NCBI GenBank assembly: GCA_019137195.1
Contig: JAGVSR010000087.1
Location: 1 to 64,000 of the forward strand
Direction: 5' to 3'
Length of the DNA stretch: 64,000 bases
Source: Alphaproteobacteria bacterium
Lineage (GTDB): Bacteria > Pseudomonadota > Alphaproteobacteria > Rhizobiales > Hyphomicrobiaceae
Below, piece after piece: positions 59,201 to 64,000 of the stretch. A program made the translations under genes and the position numbers. How positions within the stretch are numbered: position 1 is the stretch's first letter; each line of letters opens with the position of its first letter. Below the pieces are notes generated by a model that saw nothing but the letters and a program-made list of their open reading frames with translations, made no database searches and was not told where the DNA came from.

Positions 59201-59441
59201 CGGCGGCACACCGCCGACACTAGTCCCGTCCGCGACGTTCGTCACAGTCTTCGGCTCGCTCGGATCGAGCGTCGAGCTCGAAAGGTATCGGCAAGCCATT
59301 GATCTGGTGTGGCTCAGATCCCGAGGTCCGCTGACGAGCCCAGCCGCGGGAAGGAAGCGGACTTCAGAACCGCCACATCAGAAAGAGCTTGTAATCAGGA
59401 CGCTCCGATTCATGATTGGCGTTCCTGTGGCGAGGCAAGTC

Positions 59442-61694
59442 ATGACGGACGCGAACCGTGACGGCGTCAACGGCAACGAGCGCGCCGGCTCTGCGTCGCT
59501 CGCAGCCCGTCCGCTCGACCTCGGCATGCTGCTGACAGAGACCGGCGCCGGACTTGCCGCGGCGCTGCTGGCCGTAGCCTACTGCCTCTCCTTCAGCGCG
59601 CTGCTGTTCCACGACGAGTTGCGCGTCGGGCTGGCCATGGGCCTCTGGGCGCTGCTGGCAGGGTCGGCGCTGACGGGCCTCACCATCGGACTCGGCTCGA
59701 CGCTGACGCCGGTTGCCGCCGGGCCGAACAACCCCGCTGTCGCCGTCTTGATCGTCCTTGCCGCCAGTGTGGGAGGCACTGCGCTCGCGAGCGGCGCCAC
59801 ACCGCAATCGGCCGCTCTGCACGTCCTGGTCTCGTTTTCGCTCGCAACCCTTGCGACCGGCGTCGTTCTCTACGTCCTCGGCGCCGCACGGCTGGGGCAA
59901 TACGTCCGCTTCGTTCCCTATCCCGTAGTCGGTGGCTTCCTCGCCGCCTCTGGTTGGCTGCTGGCTGCGGGCGGACTTCGGCTCGTCATCGGTGAGCCCC
60001 AGTCCTTCGCGGCCCTGTCGGCGGCACTTGCGTCGAGCGCGCCGAAGCTCGCTGTCGCCGTCGGTTTTGCTGGCCTCGTCTACCTGCTCAACCGCGTGAG
60101 CGGACGCATGAACGCGCTGCCGATCGCTTTTGTCGCCGCAGCCCTTCTTGTCGATCTCGGTCTGTGGATCGCAGGTGGTCGCGCCGGCACGACGGGCTGG
60201 TATCTCACCGGCACCTCCGAGCCCCGGACCTGGCTGCCCGTCGCGTCGGCGCTGGCCAGCCCTATCGACTGGCGCATCATGTGGATGAACGCCCCCGAGA
60301 TTGCCTCCGCCGCCGCGGTCACTGTGGTAGCCCTCCTCCTCGACGTGTCGAGCCTCGAGGTCCAACGCCAGCGTGCGGCCGATCTCGACCGGGAGTTCCG
60401 CTTGAACGGCCTCGCAGGCATCCTGTCTGCACCGTTGGGCGGAGTCATGGGTAAGCTGTCGGTCAATGCTACCCGCCTCCTCGACGAGACTGGCGGTCGG
60501 ACACGCGCGAGCAGCATCGTGGCCGCCGTCATCGTCGCCTCCTTGGCCGTGCTCGGGATCGACCTGGCACGCCTCGTTCCGGCGCCGGTTCTCGCCGGCC
60601 TCATCATCTATGTCGGCGCTTCCGTATTGATCGACGTGCTGCTTCGCTCGCCCGCGCGGCGCGCCTGGAGCGACTATGCGCTCGCCGTGCTCATCATGCT
60701 GGCGATCGTCAACCTGGGTTACGTCGCGGGCGTGGTCATGGGCTTCGTCGGCGCCTGTCTCGTGTTCGCACTGAGCTACAGCCGCATCGATGTTGTCCGC
60801 CGCCACCTGACCCGCAAGGTCTATGCCTCAAACGTCGACCGCTCCGGTGAGGCGTCCCGCCTTCTCGAGGCCGAAGGCGACCGCATCCACGTCTTCTGGC
60901 TGTCGGGCTACGTGTTCTTCGGCTCGGCCCACCGCCTGTATGAGACCATGGCCGCAGCGCTCGGCGGTAGCTGCGTCGGCAGGCGTAGCTTTGCCGTGCT
61001 CGATCTCGCCGCGGTGACCGGCTTCGACACCTCGGCGCTCCTGTCGCTCATGAAGCTCAAGAACCATGCTGCGCGGCATGCTCTCGTCCTCGCCTATGCC
61101 GGCCTCGATGGCAGGACCGAGGCAGCCTTCGAGCGACTTGGCCTCGTCGGCCGCGCGCTGCCGCACAAGTGCTTCGCATCCCGCGATGCCGCGCTAGCCT
61201 GGTGTGAGGACGAGATGCTGGCCGAGGTCGAGTCAATGACGCCGCCACCGCGCGCATCCGTCGACCTCGCGGACTGGCTCGCGACCGAGACCGGCGGATC
61301 TGCGCGCGCCGCGGTTCTCATGCGCTATCTCGTGCGCCAGGAGCTTGCGCCGGACGCAGAACTCTACCGCGAAGATGCCGCCGCCGATACCATCGATCTG
61401 GTCTCCGCTGGCTCTCTCACGGTGACGGTGGGCAGCGGACCAGGGCGAGGGCTGATCCTGAGACGCATGGCGCGCCGCACCGTCGTTGGCGAGATGGGGT
61501 TCTTTCGGCACGGACGGCGCACGGCGACGGTCACGGCCGAGCCGGGCGCCGTCGTCTACACGCTCACCCGCGACGCATATGCTCGTCTTGCCGCCGAGGA
61601 GCCCGAGGCCGCCGGCGCCTTTCTCGAGTTCATCATCCGCGCCTTGTCCGACCGGCTGGAGTTCGCCAATACCAGTCTCTCTGCGCTGAGCTAG
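59442..61694 (+). CDS. SulP-type transporter with STAS and cyclic-nucleotide-binding domains
   Basis: A 750-residue inner-membrane protein. Residues about 30-430 hold ten or more helices of the SulP/SLC26 type (GSTLTPVAAGPNNPAVAVLI, FVPYPVVGGFLAASGWLL, LNGLAGILSAPLGGVMGKLS). A STAS domain follows (about 475-600; SFAVLDLAAVTGFDTSALLSL). A C-terminal cNMP domain (about 635-750) has TVVGEMGFFRHGRRTATVTAEPG, which keeps the GE...R-T-A phosphate cassette. The ATG at 59442 has GAGG seven bases before it; in-frame starts at 59412 and 59307 exist. The anion carried is unknown. Confidence 0.85.
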   Translation: MTDANRDGVNGNERAGSASLAARPLDLGMLLTETGAGLAAALLAVAYCLSFSALLFHDELRVGLAMGLWALLAGSALTGLTIGLGSTLTPVAAGPNNPAVAVLIVLAASVGGTALASGATPQSAALHVLVSFSLATLATGVVLYVLGAARLGQYVRFVPYPVVGGFLAASGWLLAAGGLRLVIGEPQSFAALSAALASSAPKLAVAVGFAGLVYLLNRVSGRMNALPIAFVAAALLVDLGLWIAGGRAGTTGWYLTGTSEPRTWLPVASALASPIDWRIMWMNAPEIASAAAVTVVALLLDVSSLEVQRQRAADLDREFRLNGLAGILSAPLGGVMGKLSVNATRLLDETGGRTRASSIVAAVIVASLAVLGIDLARLVPAPVLAGLIIYVGASVLIDVLLRSPARRAWSDYALAVLIMLAIVNLGYVAGVVMGFVGACLVFALSYSRIDVVRRHLTRKVYASNVDRSGEASRLLEAEGDRIHVFWLSGYVFFGSAHRLYETMAAALGGSCVGRRSFAVLDLAAVTGFDTSALLSLMKLKNHAARHALVLAYAGLDGRTEAAFERLGLVGRALPHKCFASRDAALAWCEDEMLAEVESMTPPPRASVDLADWLATETGGSARAAVLMRYLVRQELAPDAELYREDAAADTIDLVSAGSLTVTVGSGPGRGLILRRMARRTVVGEMGFFRHGRRTATVTAEPGAVVYTLTRDAYARLAAEEPEAAGAFLEFIIRALSDRLEFANTSLSALS

Positions 61695-61871
61695 GCCGTG
61701 TCTCTGCCCCTCGCGTAGACCCTCGCCCCTGAGGCTGCGGGCCAGCGTTTGGGGCAATAGCGCAAGTGAAGCAAGGTTGGGCGACGCGGGACAAGGCGTC
61801 CTGGGTCATTGATTTCCACGGCCCGCACGTCCATATGCGCCGAGGCCCGATTGCCAAAGGAGCGTTCACCC

Positions 61872-62936
61872 ATGCCGACTCTGTTCGACCCCGTCAGGAT
61901 GGGCGATCTTGCGCTCCGGAACCGCATCGTGATGGCACCCTTGACGCGTTGCCGGGCGAGCGCCGGGCGCGTGCCGAATGACCTCATGCGGGAGTATTAC
62001 GTCCAGCGGGCCTCGGCCGGCATGATCCTCACCGAGGCCACGTCGGTCGATCCGATGGGGGTCGGCTATCCCGATACGCCGGGCATCTGGTCCGACGAGC
62101 AGGTTGCCGGCTGGCAGGGCATCACCGACGCGGTGCATGCGGCCGGTGGCGTGATCGTCCTGCAGCTCTGGCACGTTGGCCGGGTCTCGCATCCGCTCTA
62201 TCTCGGCGGCGCTTTGCCCGTCGCGCCGTCTGCCATTGCGCCCAAGGGACACGTAAGTCTCGTGCGCCCCATCACCGAATACGTCGTGCCGCGCGCACTC
62301 GAGCTCGGCGAGATCCCGGGCATTCTCGCCGCCTACCGCCGCGGCGCCGAGAATGCGAAGCGCGCCGGCTTCGATGGTGTCGAGATCCACGGCGCCAATG
62401 GCTACCTCCTCGATCAGTTCCTGCAGGACAGCACGAACCACCGCACCGACGCGTACGGCGGTCCGGTCGAGAATCGTGCCCGCCTGATGCTCGAGGTCGT
62501 CGACACCTGTGCCGAGGTCTGGGGCGCCGGCCGCGTCGGCCTTCACCTCGCGCCCCGCGCCGATGCCCATTCAATGGGCGATAGCAATCGTCTCGCCACC
62601 TTCGGCTATGTCGCGGCCGAGGCGAGGCGGCGCAATATTGCGTTCCTCTGCGCCCGCGAGGGTCTCGGTGAAGGTCGCATCGGGACCGAGCTGAAGCGCA
62701 TTTTCGGTGGCGCCTACATCGCCAACGAGAGGTTCACCGCCGATACGGGCCAGGCTGTGATCGACGCTGGCGACGCCGATGCCGTGGCCTTCGGCCAGCT
62801 CTTCATAGCCAACCCCGACCTGCCGTTCCGCTTCCGGGAGCGCGCGGCCCTCAACGCTCCCGACCCCACGACGTTCTACGCCTCGGGCCCAAAGGGCTAC
62901 ACGGACTACCCGTCGCTCGCGTCCGTCACCGCCTGA
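61872..62936 (+). CDS. Old-yellow-enzyme family NADH:flavin oxidoreductase
   Basis: A 354-residue FMN-dependent ene-reductase (NemA/OYE class). TIM-barrel markers: TLFDPVRMGDLALRNRIVMA, PLTRCRA, ILTEATSVDPMG, QLWHVGRVSH, GFDGVEIHGANGYLLDQF, DSTNHRTDAYGG and AVAFGQLFIANPDLP. Most classical OYEs have H/N or H/H pairs after EIHGAHGYL; here the residue is Asn (EIHGAN). The ATG at 61872 has AAAGGAGC upstream. Confidence 0.9.
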   Translation: MPTLFDPVRMGDLALRNRIVMAPLTRCRASAGRVPNDLMREYYVQRASAGMILTEATSVDPMGVGYPDTPGIWSDEQVAGWQGITDAVHAAGGVIVLQLWHVGRVSHPLYLGGALPVAPSAIAPKGHVSLVRPITEYVVPRALELGEIPGILAAYRRGAENAKRAGFDGVEIHGANGYLLDQFLQDSTNHRTDAYGGPVENRARLMLEVVDTCAEVWGAGRVGLHLAPRADAHSMGDSNRLATFGYVAAEARRRNIAFLCAREGLGEGRIGTELKRIFGGAYIANERFTADTGQAVIDAGDADAVAFGQLFIANPDLPFRFRERAALNAPDPTTFYASGPKGYTDYPSLASVTA

Positions 62937-63039
62937 GTGTCCGTCCATCTGCTGGTGGCGGCTGGCTCGCGGGACGCTGGTCGCCGCGCGCGTCAGAAAC
63001 AACCGAAAATAGCCACTTTTCGCTGCCTCGATGCCAGGA

Positions 63040-63091
63040 AACCCGCTGAAACCGCGGGTTTCGTTGCTCTTGCAAGAGCGGAAGAGCAACA
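63040..63091 (+). terminator. Two tandem hairpins downstream of the OYE gene
   Basis: AAACCCGC/GCGGGTTT (63040-63062) is followed by GTTGCTCTT/AAGAGCAAC (63064-63091). They are 100-155 bp after the OYE stop and likely end its transcript. A third small inverted repeat CAAAAA/TTTTTG is just beyond, in the AT-rich promoter region of the HU gene. Confidence 0.55.
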
Positions 63092-63196
63092 CAGGACACA
63101 AAAAGACGCGGTTTTTGAGGTCGATAGCCCTTTTCTTTCATATCTGGGTTATTGTCCGTCAGTCTTTCGATTCGCGATGATCCAAGGGGAACACAC

Positions 63197-63508
63197 ATGG
63201 CAAAGGCAGCAGCAAAAGCAGCAACCAAGCAGGCCACCGTCACGCTGAAGCATCTCGGCGCGGCGCTGGCCGAGGCCCACGAGATGCCGAAGAAGCAGGC
63301 TCAGGCCATTCTCGACGACATGGTGGGCATGATCACCAAGCACCTGAAGAAGGGCGACCGTCTCCGTCTCGGCGGCCTCGGCATCCTGCAGGTCAAGAAG
63401 CGCCCGGCGCGCATGGGCCGCAACCCGGCGACCGGTGAGAGCATCAAGATCAAGGCCTCGAAGAAGGTCGCCTTCCGCGCCGCCAAGGAGCTGAAGCAGT
63501 CGATCTGA
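63197..63508 (+). CDS. HU-family DNA-binding protein
   Basis: A 103-residue nucleoid protein. After a short Lys/Ala-rich head (MAKAAAKAATKQ) the HU/IHF fold runs through LGAALAEAHEMPKKQAQAIL, DRLRLGGLGILQVKKR and the DNA-clasping arm RPARMGRNPATGESIKIKA. The arm keeps the Arg-Asn-Pro that intercalates into DNA. GGGG lies before the ATG at 63197. A strong terminator follows. Confidence 0.9.
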   Translation: MAKAAAKAATKQATVTLKHLGAALAEAHEMPKKQAQAILDDMVGMITKHLKKGDRLRLGGLGILQVKKRPARMGRNPATGESIKIKASKKVAFRAAKELKQSI

Positions 63509-63536
63509 TAGGCGCTCGATCGCTGAAACAAATTAG

Positions 63537-63565
63537 GAGCCAGGCCCGCCCAGCCTGGCTCTTTT
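63537..63565 (+). terminator. Rho-independent terminator of the HU gene
   Basis: GAGCCAGGC / GCCTGGCTC (9 bp, 7-nt loop) followed by TTTTCG, 28 bp after the HU stop. Confidence 0.85.
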
Positions 63566-63570
63566 CGTTA

Positions 63571-63613
63571 TTGTGCTTGGCGACCGGCTCTCCGGAGGGG
63601 AGTGGCTGAGCAC
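63571..63613. repeat. Solitary palindromic element related to the two arrays
   Basis: GTGCT..GACCGGCTCTCCGGAGGGGAGTGGC..AGCAC has the same nested architecture as the array palindromes at 30.6 and 43.1 kb (outer GTGC/GCAC arms, inner CTCTCC-GGAGGGGAG core). It lies between the convergent HU and aldolase genes. On the reverse strand it ends CACAATAACGAAAA, close to the CACAATCAAAAAA boundary of the arrays. Confidence 0.55.
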
Positions 63614-63617
63614 GATT

Positions 63618-64000
63618 TCAGAGTATGCTCTGCCCCGTCTTCTTCCAGTCGGCGATGAAAGTCGCGAGACCGGCGTCCGTCAAGGGATGCTTGACCAGCG
63701 CCTTCAGGATCGCCGGCGGAATGGTCGCCACGTCGGCGCCGATCATCGCCGCCTCCTTGACGTGGTTCACGGTCCGGATCGAGGCCGCCAGGATGTCGGT
63801 CTCGAGGTCCTGGTAGTTGTCGAAGATCGTGCGGATCTCGCGGATGAGGTCCATGCCGTTGAGGCCGATGTCGTCCAGCCGGCCGATGAACGGCGACACG
63901 AACGTCGCCCCCGCCTTGGCCGCAAGAAGCGCCTGGTTGGCCGAGAAGCAGAGCGTCACGTTGACCATCGTCCCTTCCGAGGTCAGCGCCTTGCACGCCT
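63618..64000 (-). CDS. Transaldolase-family aldolase (fructose-6-phosphate aldolase/TalC type), C-terminal part
   Basis: The frame runs off the right edge, so only the last 127 or so residues are seen. They read [81 protein letters not shown] and end [10 protein letters not shown]. This is the second half of the small (about 217-residue) transaldolase/FSA fold; the Schiff-base lysine lies beyond the window. Either a transaldolase of the pentose-phosphate path or an FSA-type aldolase is possible. Confidence 0.87.
   Translation of the reverse strand, partial: ACKALTSEGTMVNVTLCFSANQALLAAKAGATFVSPFIGRLDDIGLNGMDLIREIRTIFDNYQDLETDILAASIRTVNHVKEAAMIGADVATIPPAILKALVKHPLTDAGLATFIADWKKTGQSIL

Overview
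The window is high-GC, densely coded chromosome from an alphaproteobacterium, most likely a Hyphomicrobiales (Rhizobiales) member of Hyphomicrobiaceae type. This is inferred from gene content: the alphaproteobacterial-type order zapE-mdh-sucC-sucD-sucA-sucB-lpd, a glnK-amtB pair, ftsK-lolA, families common in this class (DUF2794, DUF2865, DUF1223, IalB-like), and a CtrA-type TTAA-N7-TTAA box. No rRNA, tRNA, prophage, insertion sequence or CRISPR array was recognised.

Layout. 0-3.8 kb: the end of an outer-membrane barrel gene, a GrlR-like protein, rimM without its usual operon partners, a UbiH-type hydroxylase and a TesB thioesterase. 3.9-6.1 kb: glnK-amtB behind a sigma-54 type promoter. 6.2-10.3 kb: an Xre/DUF2975 pair and a run of exported proteins (lipoprotein, HEAT-like protein, SUMF1-type protein, L,D-transpeptidase). 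10.7-12.1 kb: an OmpR-type regulator and a cyclic-nucleotide-domain protein. 12.2-12.4 kb: a candidate minus-strand small RNA whose three hairpin loops carry anti-Shine-Dalgarno-like CUCCC motifs. 12.6-17.6 kb: aminotransferase-ftsK-lolA (minus strand). 17.8-20.9 kb: a coupled three-gene operon (membrane protein, periplasmic beta-propeller with a CxxCH haem motif, metallo-beta-lactamase-fold hydrolase). 21-25.9 kb: bactofilin, ccmA, an N-terminally truncated ccmB, and divergent acnA. 26-30.3 kb: an RTX-type protein, a DUF1223 protein and an M3 peptidase. 30.6-30.9 kb: a 76-bp tandem palindromic array. 31-42 kb: DUF2794, a BI-1 family protein, a YbbA/YbbP-type ABC pair opposite tesA, thpR, two DUF2865 paralogues, quinone oxidoreductase, a TrmH-type methyltransferase and an IalB-like protein. 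42.3 kb: sdhB without sdhCDA. 43.1-43.6 kb: a 66-bp tandem palindromic array related to the one at 30.6 kb. 43.7 kb: a 34-residue histone-like gene. 45-57.3 kb: zapE, mdh and the 2-oxoglutarate dehydrogenase / succinyl-CoA synthetase genes, interrupted by two unexpected membrane-protein genes. 57.8-64 kb: a DUF2177 protein, xerC, a SulP-STAS-cNMP protein, an old-yellow-enzyme family protein, HU and the C-terminal part of a transaldolase-family aldolase.

The housekeeping content centres on the TCA cycle (acnA, sdhB, mdh, sucABCD, lpd), nitrogen sensing and uptake (glnK, amtB), and chromosome segregation and division (ftsK, xerC, HU, zapE). The least explained features are the candidate anti-SD small RNA, the family of palindromic elements that has expanded into two arrays of different period, the broken or scattered operons (rimM, ccmAB, sdhB), and the small membrane protein between sucC and sucD.
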